Assembly (NCBI RefSeq): GCF_014207095.1
Contig: NZ_JACHBG010000001.1
Span: 806,001-870,000, forward strand
Direction of reading: 5' to 3'
Length of the DNA: 64,000 bases
DNA from: Martinezella lusitana
Lineage (GTDB): Bacteria > Pseudomonadota > Alphaproteobacteria > Rhizobiales > Rhizobiaceae
Both the position numbers and the translations under genes were made by a program. The notes beneath the pieces are model-generated. The model worked only from the letters and a program-made list of their open reading frames with translations. It was not told the DNA's origin and searched no databases. Positions 35,984 through 44,225 of the stretch are shown here, piece by piece; position 1 is the stretch's first letter; each line of letters opens with the position of its first letter.

Positions 35984-36130
35984 ATGTTCGCCTTCGGTGC
36001 GATGGTGAATGCGGCAAATGTCATCACGACCGGAATAAAAAGCGACAAAATTGTGACCGTGACCTTCAGGCCATTGGCTGTGGCGCAAAAGCGTGCTGTA
36101 GCGCGTTATGATTCGGCCCGAATGCCTTGA
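35984..36130 (+). CDS. Possible small protein, 48 aa
   Basis: An ATG with the well-placed site TTGAGGAGAG opens a 48-codon frame in a long gene-free stretch. The product (MFAFGAMVNAANVITT...) has no recognisable family and only moderate GC at third positions, so it is a candidate at best. It ends just upstream of the overlapping hairpins at 36156-36189. Confidence 0.3.
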   Translation: MFAFGAMVNAANVITTGIKSDKIVTVTFRPLAVAQKRAVARYDSARMP

Positions 36131-36155
36131 ATTCCACGTGTTCTCGGCATCCAGA

Positions 36156-36189
36156 GCCCACTAAATCTAGTGGGCGCCGTAGCGCCCAC
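36156..36189. repeat. Two mutually exclusive hairpins
   Basis: GCCCACTA (36156-36163) pairs with TAGTGGGC (36168-36175), and GTGGGCGC (36170-36177) pairs with GCGCCCAC (36182-36189). Both stems are perfect 8-mers with 4-base loops and share GTGGGC, so only one can form. They lie 76 bases beyond the gpt stop and may act as its terminator or as an alternating structure. Confidence 0.55.
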
Positions 36190-36265
36190 CTCTATTTTCT
36201 CGTTTATATGTCGATCTCAAACGGCGGATGGAATCGAACGTGATTCGCGCCGAAACCGATCTGCT

Positions 36266-36763
36266 TCAGCCGCGATGGCCCTTGGCGATCGGCTCCTGAT
36301 AGGTGAAACCCATGTCCCAGGGGAAGTAGATCCAGGTATCCTGGCTGACTTCGGTGATGAAGGTGTCGATTGTGGGAACGCCGGTCGGCTTGGCATAGAC
36401 GCAGGCGAAATGTGCCTTCGGCAACATGGCGCGAACTTCAAGCGCCGTTTTGCCGGTATCGGTAAGATCGTCGACCACTAGCACGCCTTCGCCGCCATCG
36501 GCGGCCAGTTCCGGGGCAATGCCCTTGAGCAGGTTCATTTGACCCTGCTCCGAATAATCGTGGTAGGAGGCGATGCAGACGGTATCGATCAGGCGGATGT
36601 TGAGCTCGCGCGAGATGATGGCGGCCGGCACCAGACCGCCGCGGGTGATACAGACGATCGCCTTGAATTCGCGGTTGAGGCCGGCAAGCCGCCAGGCAAG
36701 CGCGCGGGCATCGCGATGGAACTGATCCCAGGATACGGGAAAGGCTTTATCGGGCAGGGACAT
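36266..36763 (-). CDS. gpt: Xanthine phosphoribosyltransferase
   Basis: Gpt converts xanthine and guanine to XMP and GMP with PRPP in purine salvage. The 165-residue product has the PRPP loop [13 protein letters not shown] (94-106) and [11 protein letters not shown] (38-48). The start at 36763 ([22 protein letters not shown]) has GGAG 9 bases upstream and gives the family length; the longer frame is not conserved-looking. It stands alone on the minus strand. Confidence 0.92.
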   Translation of the reverse strand: MSLPDKAFPVSWDQFHRDARALAWRLAGLNREFKAIVCITRGGLVPAAIISRELNIRLIDTVCIASYHDYSEQGQMNLLKGIAPELAADGGEGVLVVDDLTDTGKTALEVRAMLPKAHFACVYAKPTGVPTIDTFITEVSQDTWIYFPWDMGFTYQEPIAKGHRG

Positions 36764-37078
36764 GGCAGAAGGCTCCGGGGCATGGAATAACGACGCACCG
36801 GCAGCACCGGCGACCCTGAGCAGACCCCGCGGCGGGCGCGGACCATGAACCAAATCCGGAACGCGATTCGCTGCTATCGACTTGAACAGGATCTCAACAG
36901 TGAAAAGCACCGGCTTTTCGGGATCATGTTCCATGGACCGCGCGAACGGTTCCCTGGCGGGAATTCTGTCATCGGTCGCTGCTTTCTGCTGGATTTACCG
37001 TCAAAAGGCAAGAGCCGCAGGCCAACGAGACGGTGTACATTCCCGCCAGAAACCTGTGATTTCCCAGCCTTCGCTCGA

Positions 37079-37924
37079 TCAGCGCGCCAGAAGCGTCATC
37101 GCGGTCATGGATTGTAGCAAGGTGCGCGTCGTGCCGCCGAAGATCATCTGCCAGAGCCAGGAGTGCGTATAGGCGCCCATGACGAGAAGATCGATACTAT
37201 CATCCGCAAGACGGTTTTCGATCACTTGCGACGGCGTCGACTTGCCGGAGCAAGCGGCCGTTTCGAATTTGGCGCGCACGCCGTGCCGGGTGAGGGCCGC
37301 TGCAATCTGCACGCCGCTTTCCTTCGACGGGTGCGTTTCCTTCTCGGAGGTACTGACCGACAATATCTCGACGGAATCCGCCGCCTTCAGGAAAGGCAGC
37401 GCATCGAAGGTGGCGCGCGCCGCCTCCCTCGAGCCGTTCCAGGCGATCAGGATGCGGCGGATCGGCTTTGGTTCCTTCAGGATGTAGGGGATCAGCAGTA
37501 CCGGCCGACCACTGTCGAACAGGAACGTTTCCACATCGACCTGCGTGTCGGAATATTTCGATGGATTGGGTTGCACTGCTAACAGCAGATCGGCGCTGCG
37601 GGCGGTTTCGACCAATGGCTCGGTGCCGTAGCCAACGGTACTGGCGAAGCTGTGCCACTCATAGTCGAGGCCGGTCTGCTCCATTTTCGAGCGAAACAGC
37701 CGCTCGATCTCGATCGCCTGATTGTGGACGACTTCCTGAAGCGCCTGCACGGCTACAGGATCCGGAATTTCCATCGGCGCCACGAGTGGCACGGTCGAGA
37801 CGACTTCCGCATGCAGGCCGACAATACGCGCGCCATGCTCCTTGGCGATATCAGCTGCAAAGTCTGCGGCGATGCGCGTATTGTCGGGATTGTCGAGAAC
37901 GGTCACAATTGTTTTATACGACAT
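37079..37924 (-). CDS. Tandem-domain universal stress protein
   Basis: A 281-residue protein with two Usp domains (about 1-145 and 150-281). The start at 37924 (MSYKTIVTVLDN) has GGAG 9 bases upstream; an in-frame ATG at 37939 adds five residues. The second domain has the ATP-binding pattern near MGAYTHSWLWQMIFGGTTRTLL. Usp proteins respond to starvation and oxidative stress; two-domain forms are common in rhizobia. It has no operon partners. Confidence 0.9.
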   Translation of the reverse strand: MSYKTIVTVLDNPDNTRIAADFAADIAKEHGARIVGLHAEVVSTVPLVAPMEIPDPVAVQALQEVVHNQAIEIERLFRSKMEQTGLDYEWHSFASTVGYGTEPLVETARSADLLLAVQPNPSKYSDTQVDVETFLFDSGRPVLLIPYILKEPKPIRRILIAWNGSREAARATFDALPFLKAADSVEILSVSTSEKETHPSKESGVQIAAALTRHGVRAKFETAACSGKSTPSQVIENRLADDSIDLLVMGAYTHSWLWQMIFGGTTRTLLQSMTAMTLLAR

Positions 37925-38038
37925 GACGTGATCTCCCATGCGGAAGGGTTGGATCGCTATATTATATCAGCATTCCGCTTCGGAATAATGCGCCGAGTTC
38001 ATTTCTGTTCCCCGACAAATGCACGCCGTCGTTGAACA

Positions 38039-38812
38039 TCATGCCTCAGCGGACTGATTTTCCTTGGCTTTCGACTGTCGGATGGCTTCGATCATCGCGC
38101 GTACTTCGGCTGCGACATTTTCAACCAGCTCAGCGGAACGGCCTCTCACGACGATCTCGGTCGAGAAGAACTGGCCGACATAGCGCGGGTAGGAGCCGAT
38201 GCTGGTGTCCGGATGCGCCTTCTGGATGAGGCCGAGCGGCGTGCCGATCTCGCCCTCGCCATACGGGCAGGAAATGGCCGTGGACAAAACGCGCGCGCCG
38301 GTCCTGAGCGTCGGGATGACGTTGTCGAGCATCGCCTGGAAAACCTGCGGCACGCCGGCCATGACATAGACATTGCTGATGTTGAAGCCGGGCGCCGTCG
38401 AGACCGGATTGGCGATATGCTTCGATCCCAGAGGCATGCGCGCCATGCGCTGACGAGCTTCTGTAAACTCCATCTCGCGGCGGGCATACATTTCGCCCAT
38501 GATCCGCATGGCTTCGGCATCATGCTCGCAGGCCACGCCGAACGCCTTGGCGATAGCATCGGCGGTAATATCGTCATGAGTCGGACCGATGCCGCCCGAG
38601 GTGAAGACGTAATCATATTGGCTGCGCAGAGCGTTGAGTGCCGATACGATGGCATCTTCTTCATCGGCCACGATGCGAACTTCCTTCAGGTCGATGCCAG
38701 CCAGCAGCAGTACATCGGCGAGATGGCCGATATTCTTGTCTTTCGTCCGGCCAGAGAGCAGTTCGTCGCCGATGGCCAGCATGGCGGCTGTGACAATGGT
38801 TTCGTTTGACAT
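38039..38812 (-). CDS. CinA-like competence/damage-inducible (molybdopterin-binding fold) protein
   Basis: A 257-residue protein with the MoaB/MogA-like domain of the CinA N-terminus: LAIGDELLSGRTKDKN (12-27) and TSGGIGPTHDD (71-81). The C-terminal deamidase domain of full-length CinA is absent, so this is the short single-domain form found in many alphaproteobacteria. The activity is probably nucleotide-related (ADP-ribose pyrophosphatase in full-length CinA), but the substrate of the short form is uncertain. The start at 38812 was chosen because the extra N-terminus of the longer frame is not family-like. Confidence 0.85.
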   Translation of the reverse strand: MSNETIVTAAMLAIGDELLSGRTKDKNIGHLADVLLLAGIDLKEVRIVADEEDAIVSALNALRSQYDYVFTSGGIGPTHDDITADAIAKAFGVACEHDAEAMRIMGEMYARREMEFTEARQRMARMPLGSKHIANPVSTAPGFNISNVYVMAGVPQVFQAMLDNVIPTLRTGARVLSTAISCPYGEGEIGTPLGLIQKAHPDTSIGSYPRYVGQFFSTEIVVRGRSAELVENVAAEVRAMIEAIRQSKAKENQSAEA

Positions 38813-39056
38813 GAAGATATCCAGGAAAATGCGCGTGGGCGCGATCGCAGAAAAAGGTTCCAAATAGGTAGCGCTGTTTACAGCGAATGCAAACGCGAGT
38901 TTTCATGTCGTCGTCGGCGATCGCAAGATGTTGCAAATGAATTTTCGTCTACGCAGAATGAACAGTGCGTTCTGAGCACGGGGGCTGCTCCACCGTCGCA
39001 TCGCTGATAAAACCGAATGCAACACTTAACGCGTCTAGCAAACAGGAGACGTTCTC

Positions 39057-39656
39057 ATGGCTAAGGTTCTGGTTCTCTACTATTCCGCTTACGGTCACAT
39101 CGAAAAGATGGCCTATGCCGTCGCAGAAGGCGCAAAGTCCACGGGTGCAGAAGTCACCGTCAAGCGCGTGCCGGAACTCGTACCGGAAGAAGTCGCGAAG
39201 GCTTCCTACTTCAAGCTCGATCAGGACGCGCCGATCGCAAAGCCGGATGAACTGGCCGAATACGATGCGATCATCGTCGGTGCCGGCACCCGCTTCGGCA
39301 CGGTTGCCTCGCAGATGCGCAATTTCTGGGATCAGACCGGTGGCCTCTGGTTCAACGGCAAGCTCGTCGGCAAGGTCGGCTCGGTGTTCACCTCGTCCGC
39401 GACCCAGCACGGCGGTCAGGAATCGACCATTCTTGGCTTCGTCCCAACCTTTTTGCATCAGGGTATGGTCGTCGTCGGCCTGCCCTATGCCTTCCAGGGC
39501 CAGATGGGCACGGAAGAAGTCAAGGGCGGCTCGCCCTACGGCGCTTCGACGATCACCAACGGCGACGGCTCGCGCCAGCCTTCGGAAATCGAACTCGAAG
39601 CAGCAAAATACCAGGGCGCCCACGTCGCCAAGATCGCCGCCAAGCTCACGGCTTAA
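39057..39656 (+). CDS. wrbA: NAD(P)H:quinone oxidoreductase WrbA
   Basis: WrbA is an FMN-binding flavodoxin-like protein that reduces quinones by two electrons and protects against redox cycling. The 199-residue product has the FMN phosphate loop [13 protein letters not shown] (7-19), [23 protein letters not shown] split around residues 80-102, and the C-terminal segment with the active-site histidine region (TQHGGQES). AGGAG lies 8 bases before the ATG, and a terminator follows. Confidence 0.95.
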   Translation: MAKVLVLYYSAYGHIEKMAYAVAEGAKSTGAEVTVKRVPELVPEEVAKASYFKLDQDAPIAKPDELAEYDAIIVGAGTRFGTVASQMRNFWDQTGGLWFNGKLVGKVGSVFTSSATQHGGQESTILGFVPTFLHQGMVVVGLPYAFQGQMGTEEVKGGSPYGASTITNGDGSRQPSEIELEAAKYQGAHVAKIAAKLTA

Positions 39657-39679
39657 TTCGAATTCTGCACTCATGAGAG

Positions 39680-39705
39680 AGGCGCGGCGAAAGCTGCGCC
39701 TTTTT
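39680..39705 (+). terminator. Intrinsic terminator of wrbA
   Basis: AGGCGCGGC and GCTGCGCCT form a stem (one G-T pair) around a GAAA tetraloop at 39680-39701, continuing into a T run. It begins 24 bases after the wrbA stop. Confidence 0.85.
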
Positions 39706-39732
39706 CGTTTCAATTTCGATGGAGCTTGATTT

Positions 39733-39818
39733 TGGTGCGGACGACGGGGGTCGAACCCGTACAACCAAAGGTCGAGGGATTTTAAGTCCCTTGCGTCTAC
39801 CAGTTTCGCCACGTCCGC
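39733..39818 (-). tRNA. tRNA-Leu (UAA)
   Basis: On the minus strand the sequence folds as a class II tRNA. The acceptor stem is GCGGACG/CGTCCGC, the anticodon loop CTTAAAA with anticodon UAA, then a variable arm, T-loop TTCGACC and an encoded CCA (39733-39735). The boundaries come from the acceptor stem plus discriminator A and CCA. Confidence 0.96.
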
Positions 39819-40217
39819 GTGCTTTTTCCCTTCAAGCACTTGAGCGATTCAGTCAAGGAAATGTTTTTCAAGGCAAGCCAAGTTATGTGCCTGCCGCGCA
39901 CGGATTTATGTCCTGCGAGGCCACAGCGGCTCCTGAAGAGGCCGGATAGGCTCAGGCGAAGCCCGCCTGCGCCGACGGATCGGTGTTGGGGCGGGCCTCT
40001 GACCATCATCATGATGGCTGTGTCATATTGGACGCAGGGGAAGCTTTGCTGTCAACTCGCAGATTTTGGGAATTCCGCTGTCAGAGACATAAATAGTTAA
40101 TTGCCGGTAAGCGGCGGCAATATCGCTGCGACAGGTCCGAAAGAACCACAAACAGGCTTTCTTTGCTCATGTTTCCTGTGTCATAGCGGGTGCTTATTGA
40201 AGAAGGACGGATAAGCC
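39819..40217. other. Intergenic region, tRNA-Leu / ilvA
   Basis: This 399-base stretch holds the tRNA-Leu promoter (leftward) and the threonine dehydratase promoter (rightward). Around 39937-40000, AGAGGCC/GGCCTCT and GCCCGCC/GGCGGGC form competing stems. No gene is convincing here; short open frames (71-93 codons) lack start sites or family features. Confidence 0.45.
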
Positions 40218-41468
40218 GTGGACAAACAGACTGTTCTCGAAGCAACCGAGGCCATGCGTGGCCTTTTTCCCGCAACGCCGCTACAGCTGAACGAGCACCT
40301 TTCCGCCCGCTATGGTGCCGATATTTGGCTGAAGCGTGAAGATCTGACGCCGGTGCGTTCCTACAAGATCCGTGGCGCCTTCAACTTCTTCCGCAAGGTG
40401 ATTGCAAAGGGCGGCACGGGAAAGACCTTCGTCTGCGCATCCGCCGGTAATCACGCCCAGGGCTTTGCTTTCGTCTGCCGCCATTTCGGCGTGCCAGGCG
40501 TGGTCTACATGCCGGTTACCACGCCGCAGCAGAAGATCGACAAAACCCGCATCTTCGGCGGCGAGTTCATCACGATAAAGCTCTTCGGCGATTTTTTCGA
40601 TCAATGCTATCAGGCAGCCCGCGAGCATGTTGAGAGCATCGATGGCGTGATGGTGCCGCCCTTCGATCATGCCGACATCATCGAAGGGCAGGCGACCGTT
40701 GCTGCCGAAATCGCCGAACAATTGCCTGATGGCGTCGTTGCCGATCGCATCCTGCTGCCCGTCGGCGGCGGCGGTCTCGCAGCAGGGATCACCGGCTATT
40801 TTGCCGACACCGTTGCCCGCGACGCCTTCACCTTCGCCGAGCCGGCCGGTGCTCCGAGCCTGCGCCGTAGCATCGAGGCAGGGCATGTCGTTGTGCTGAC
40901 CAAGGTGGATAATTTCGTCGATGGCGCTGCCGTCGGCCGGATCGGCGATCTGAACTTCGCCGCGCTTAAGGAATTTTCGGCGGGGCAGGTCCACCTCATC
41001 GAGGAAAACGCCATCTGCGTCACGATCACCGATATGCTGAACGTCGAAGGCGTAGTGCTGGAGCCGGCCGGGGCGCTGGCGATCACGGCGCTCGAAAAGC
41101 TCGATCGAGACAGCATTCGCGGCAAGACCGTCATTGCCGTCGTTTCCGGCGGCAATTTCGATTTCGAGCGCCTGCCTGACGTCAAGGAACGCGCCATGCG
41201 CTATGCCGGGCTGAAGAAATATTTCATTCTGCGTCTGGCGCAACGCCCCGGCGCGCTTCGTGATTTCTTGAACATGCTCGGCCCTGAGGATGACATCTCA
41301 CGCTTCGAATATCTGAAGAAGAGCGCCCGCAATTTCGGCTCCATCCTGATTGGCATCGAGACGAAGAATCCGGATAATTTCAAACAGCTTATCGCCAATT
41401 TCGAAAGCTCCGGCATGGGCTACGAGGACATCACTGAAAACGAGATCCTGGCAAACCTGATCATTTGA
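40218..41468 (+). CDS. ilvA: Threonine dehydratase (threonine ammonia-lyase), biosynthetic-type
   Basis: The enzyme deaminates threonine to 2-oxobutanoate, the first committed step of isoleucine synthesis. The 416-residue product starts at GTG 40218 after a GAAGGACGG site. The PLP lysine is Lys50 in RSYKIRGAFN; ASAGNHAQG and PVGGGG are PLP phosphate- and ring-binding motifs. A single regulatory ACT-like domain (~330-416, LRLAQRPGALRDFLNML) makes it the shorter ilvA form. It may be co-transcribed with the HlyU-like gene 37 bases downstream. Confidence 0.92.
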   Translation: MDKQTVLEATEAMRGLFPATPLQLNEHLSARYGADIWLKREDLTPVRSYKIRGAFNFFRKVIAKGGTGKTFVCASAGNHAQGFAFVCRHFGVPGVVYMPVTTPQQKIDKTRIFGGEFITIKLFGDFFDQCYQAAREHVESIDGVMVPPFDHADIIEGQATVAAEIAEQLPDGVVADRILLPVGGGGLAAGITGYFADTVARDAFTFAEPAGAPSLRRSIEAGHVVVLTKVDNFVDGAAVGRIGDLNFAALKEFSAGQVHLIEENAICVTITDMLNVEGVVLEPAGALAITALEKLDRDSIRGKTVIAVVSGGNFDFERLPDVKERAMRYAGLKKYFILRLAQRPGALRDFLNMLGPEDDISRFEYLKKSARNFGSILIGIETKNPDNFKQLIANFESSGMGYEDITENEILANLII

Positions 41469-41505
41469 CTTTGCGAGCCTACAACCTTCATGCTAAAGGC
41501 GATCC

Positions 41506-41844
41506 ATGGCTTCGTTCTTTTCAAATATCATCTCGATCTTCACCGGTGGTCCGGCACAGCCGGGCGCTGAGAAATCTGGCGGCTCTACGGTCAGCGCAGA
41601 GCCGCAGGTTCATGCCGGCTGCACGATCCATGCGACCCCGCAGCGCGAGGGTAACCAGTTCCGCCTCATGGGCCGGATCGAGAGGGACGTGAACGGCGAG
41701 ATTCTGGTGCGTACTTTCATCCGTGCCGATGTCTTCACCTCGTCGGACGATGCCGTGGAATCGACCTTCCGCAAGGCACAGCAGATCATCGACCAGAACG
41801 GCACCGGTCTCTTCGGCGACGGCGAAAAGGTTCGCCAGGTCTGA
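41506..41844 (+). CDS. HlyU family protein
   Basis: A 112-residue protein. After an N-terminal hydrophobic stretch (SFFSNIISIFTGG) comes the domain with HAGCTIHATPQREGNQFRL, and later VRTFIRADVFTSSDDAVES, which matches the small HlyU family of alphaproteobacteria. HlyU in Vibrio activates haemolysin genes, but here no haemolysin gene is near and these proteins lack an obvious HTH, so the role is unknown. Confidence 0.75.
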   Translation: MASFFSNIISIFTGGPAQPGAEKSGGSTVSAEPQVHAGCTIHATPQREGNQFRLMGRIERDVNGEILVRTFIRADVFTSSDDAVESTFRKAQQIIDQNGTGLFGDGEKVRQV

Positions 41845-41956
41845 TCGGCATCGGGTTTCTGTCATACCCGTATGATCGCCGGGCCGCCTCCCGCAATGGC
41901 TATGGCGGCCCATGATACTCATTCAAATCGCTTGCTGATTGGATTTTCGCTCAGGC

Positions 41957-42733
41957 TTAAGCCACACGAAACATCTTGGCGCCGGATGGAGCGTTGATGG
42001 CGCCGCCGTCGACGGTGATTTCGATGGCCGTGACGTTGGCGGAATCATCCGAGGCGAAATAGAGCGCCGCCTTGGCGATTTCGTCGGCTTCACTCATGCG
42101 GCCAAGCGGGCTCATATTGCCAAAGCGGGCCTGCAACGCGTCCAAAGCTTCCGGCGTGGCGGCGCGTGGATCCCAGATCGGCGTCTTGGTGGCGCCAGGC
42201 GTGACCTGGTTGACGCGGATGCCGCGCGGTGCAAGTTCGGACGCGAGATTGCGCGTCATGGCGCGAACGGCACCCTTGGTGCCGGCATAGGCCGAAGCGC
42301 CGGGAATGCCCAGCACGGCATGGACCGAGCCATTGAGGATTACCGAGCCGCCGTCGTTCAGGTGCGGCAAAGCCGTTTGCACGGTGAAGAAGACGCCGGT
42401 GAAATTGATGCGCACGATGGTTTCGAACTGCTCAAGCGTGGTCTTGCCGAGTGGGGTTTCTCCGGCAATTCCGGCGTTGGCGAAGACGATATCGAATTTT
42501 CCAAGCTTTTCGGCGGCCTCGGCAAATGCCTTCTCCATGGCCGGGATGTCGGTCGTGTCGGCCTGCAATGCCAGAATGCCGCTACCGAGTTCTTCAGTAG
42601 CCGCAGCCAGTGTTTTCGCGTTGCGGCCTGTTATGGCGACCTTGGCGCCTTCGGCGAGGAAGAGGCGGGCTGTGGCAAGCCCGATACCGCTGTTTCCGCC
42701 GGTGATGACAGCAACCTTGTTCTTGAGACGCAT
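41957..42733 (-). CDS. SDR family oxidoreductase
   Basis: A 258-residue short-chain dehydrogenase. The NAD(P)-binding motif is VITGGNSGIGLA (8-19); the catalytic residues fall in LNGS and ASAYAGTKGA (Tyr-x-x-x-Lys). FANAG marks the central strand. The substrate is unknown; the C-terminal ITVDGGA motif is that of classical SDRs. It is divergent from a TetR gene with two 18-bp palindromes between them, so it is very likely repressed by that regulator. Confidence 0.92.
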   Translation of the reverse strand: MRLKNKVAVITGGNSGIGLATARLFLAEGAKVAITGRNAKTLAAATEELGSGILALQADTTDIPAMEKAFAEAAEKLGKFDIVFANAGIAGETPLGKTTLEQFETIVRINFTGVFFTVQTALPHLNDGGSVILNGSVHAVLGIPGASAYAGTKGAVRAMTRNLASELAPRGIRVNQVTPGATKTPIWDPRAATPEALDALQARFGNMSPLGRMSEADEIAKAALYFASDDSANVTAIEITVDGGAINAPSGAKMFRVA

Positions 42734-42766
42734 GTTCGTAGCTCCTGTTGGCTTTCGTTGCGATCT

Positions 42767-42806
42767 GGATTATGATCGTTATCCACAAGGATTACGGTCG
42801 TAATCC
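42767..42806. promoter_or_regulatory. Tandem palindromic operators between SDR and TetR genes
   Basis: GGATTACGGTCGTAATCC (42789-42806) is an almost perfect 18-bp palindrome. A related 18-mer, GGATTATGATCGTTATCC, lies at 42767-42784, exactly 22 bases (two helical turns) away. Both sit in the 105-base gap between the divergent starts, the expected place for TetR-dimer sites. Confidence 0.8.
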
Positions 42807-42838
42807 ATTTTGTCAAGCCGGGCACGAAGGGATTTTCG

Positions 42839-43420
42839 ATGGGCCGCTCGCAACTGGAAAAGCAGAAGACGCACGAACGCATCGTCACACTCGCTGCCAA
42901 GCGTCTGCGTGAAGAAGGATTGGAAGGAATTGGCGTCGCCGATCTGATGAAGGAGGCTGGTCTGACAGTCGGCGGCTTCTACAAGCATTTCGGCTCCCGC
43001 GACGAACTTGTGGCGGAAGCCATGGAATCGGCAATCGGATCGTGGCGGCGGCAGCAGGAGGAGCAGGGAATTGCTCCCGAAAGCATATCGCTGAACGACT
43101 ATGTCGACGGCTACCTTAGCGAACGTCACCGGGATCATTGCGGCGAGGGCTGTGCCTATGCAGCGCTGACGGCGGATATGGCGCGCAGCAGCGATGCGGT
43201 TCGCGCAGTCGCGACCGAAGGCTTGCGAATGAATTTCGAGACCATGACGGCACGTATGCCGGAGCCTGAGACCGCAGAAGCCAGACGCAAGGCGATTATC
43301 GCCTCCTGTCTTATGACCGGCGCGCTCGGCCTTGCGCGCGTGGCGAACGACGAGGCGCTTTCGAACGAAATTCTGGAGACGGTGAAGCAGTTCGTGAAAG
43401 TACTGCCACAGGCAAAATAG
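42839..43420 (+). CDS. TetR/AcrR family transcriptional regulator
   Basis: A 193-residue regulator with the HTH at about 12-58 (RIVTLAAKRLREEGLEGIGV, then TVGGFYKHFGSRDEL). The C-terminal domain includes GCAYAALTADMAR, seen in the TetR_C family of AcrR/RutR-like SDR regulators. It is divergent from the SDR gene and flanked by tandem operators, so it probably represses both. It converges with azoR across a bidirectional terminator. Confidence 0.92.
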   Translation: MGRSQLEKQKTHERIVTLAAKRLREEGLEGIGVADLMKEAGLTVGGFYKHFGSRDELVAEAMESAIGSWRRQQEEQGIAPESISLNDYVDGYLSERHRDHCGEGCAYAALTADMARSSDAVRAVATEGLRMNFETMTARMPEPETAEARRKAIIASCLMTGALGLARVANDEALSNEILETVKQFVKVLPQAK

Positions 43421-43424
43421 CAAA

Positions 43425-43446
43425 GCGGCCGGTTGGAGCCGGCCGC
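43425..43446. terminator. Bidirectional terminator, TetR / azoreductase
   Basis: GCGGCCGG (43425-43432) and CCGGCCGC (43439-43446) form a perfect 8-bp stem around TTGGAG between two convergent genes. T runs are weak on both sides. Confidence 0.65.
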
Positions 43447-43473
43447 CTGTTATTGTCGGAATAATGCTGTCGA

Positions 43474-44088
43474 TTAAGCGGCGAGGGCCAGCTCGGAAGC
43501 GCGGGCCTGAGCGGCGCCGATAGCCTTTTCGGCAGCTTCCGGACCAAAGGCGACGCCTTCCACATAGACGGTCTCGACATCGGTGATGCCGATGAAGGCC
43601 AGAACCGACTTCAGGTAGGGAACAGCGTGGTTCAGCGGAGCAGCCGGGCCTTCGGAGTAGACGCCGCCGGAGGCGAGCACGATATAGGCCTTCTTGCCGG
43701 TTGCCAGACCCTTCGGGCCGGTTTCGGTGTAGGTGAAGGTACGGCCGGCGCGAGCGACGTTGTCGATCCAGGTCTTCAGCGACGAATAGATGTTGAAGTT
43801 GATGAGGCCGGTGCCGATGACGACCGTGTCGGCTGCGAGCAGCTCGTCAACCAGCGCGTCGGAAACCTTGACGAGTTCTTGCTGTTCGGGAGTGCGGGCG
43901 TCGGCCGGCGTGCGGATAGCGGCCGTGAAAGGGCCGTCGATGTGCGGCAGGTTGTCGGCTGCGAGGTCACGCTTGACGAGCGTCTTGCCCGGATTATTGG
44001 CCTTGATCTTCTCCGCAAGCTCGACGGCGATCTTGGTGGAGAGCGAATCCGGGCGCGGGCTGGAAGTCAGAAGCAGAATGGAGGACAT
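43474..44088 (-). CDS. azoR: FMN-dependent NADH-azoreductase
   Basis: A 204-residue flavodoxin-fold reductase of the AzoR/AcpD family that reduces azo compounds and quinones with NADH. The start at 44088 (MSSILLLTSSPRPDSLSTKIA) follows AAAGGA. PRPDSLSTK matches the FMN phosphate loop; NFNIYSSLKTWID is the conserved segment near FMN. A LysR gene is divergent, 137 bases away, and should regulate it. Related quinone-stress genes (wrbA) occur 4 kb away. Confidence 0.9.
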   Translation of the reverse strand: MSSILLLTSSPRPDSLSTKIAVELAEKIKANNPGKTLVKRDLAADNLPHIDGPFTAAIRTPADARTPEQQELVKVSDALVDELLAADTVVIGTGLINFNIYSSLKTWIDNVARAGRTFTYTETGPKGLATGKKAYIVLASGGVYSEGPAAPLNHAVPYLKSVLAFIGITDVETVYVEGVAFGPEAAEKAIGAAQARASELALAA

Positions 44089-44169
44089 ATCCGTTTTCCT
44101 TTTCAATGGGTTGCGAAAATCGGCTGGGAGAGTCCGATCTCGTTCGGGTTAATAGATAAGTCCTCAGTG

Positions 44170-44213
44170 CTATCGAGAAAAACTGTGATAATATGGATTG
44201 TAATTATCGATAG
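44170..44213. promoter_or_regulatory. LysR operator candidate between azoR and the LysR gene
   Basis: An AT-rich stretch is framed by CTATCG (44170-44175) and CGATAG (44208-44213), with an inner ATAAT/ATTAT inverted repeat. It lies 12-55 bases before the LysR start in the divergent promoter region, where LysR proteins usually bind. The evidence is architectural only. Confidence 0.45.
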
Positions 44214-44225
44214 AATGGATGGCCG

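Larger units (their letters stand above)
35500..36265. other. Long intergenic region, nrdJ / gpt
   Basis: In these 766 bases I see the NrdR box (35662-35677) with a weaker partner, an ACAGGAG/CTCCTGT inverted repeat (35606-35637), a possible 48-codon gene (35984-36130) and a pair of overlapping hairpins (36156-36189). No cobalamin riboswitch core was recognised. The rest is AT-richer than the flanks and unassigned. Confidence 0.5.

Noticed and set aside
39797..40100. 71- and 93-codon frames between tRNA-Leu and ilvA
   Set aside because: They overlap the tRNA or competing stems, have no good start and no recognisable family.
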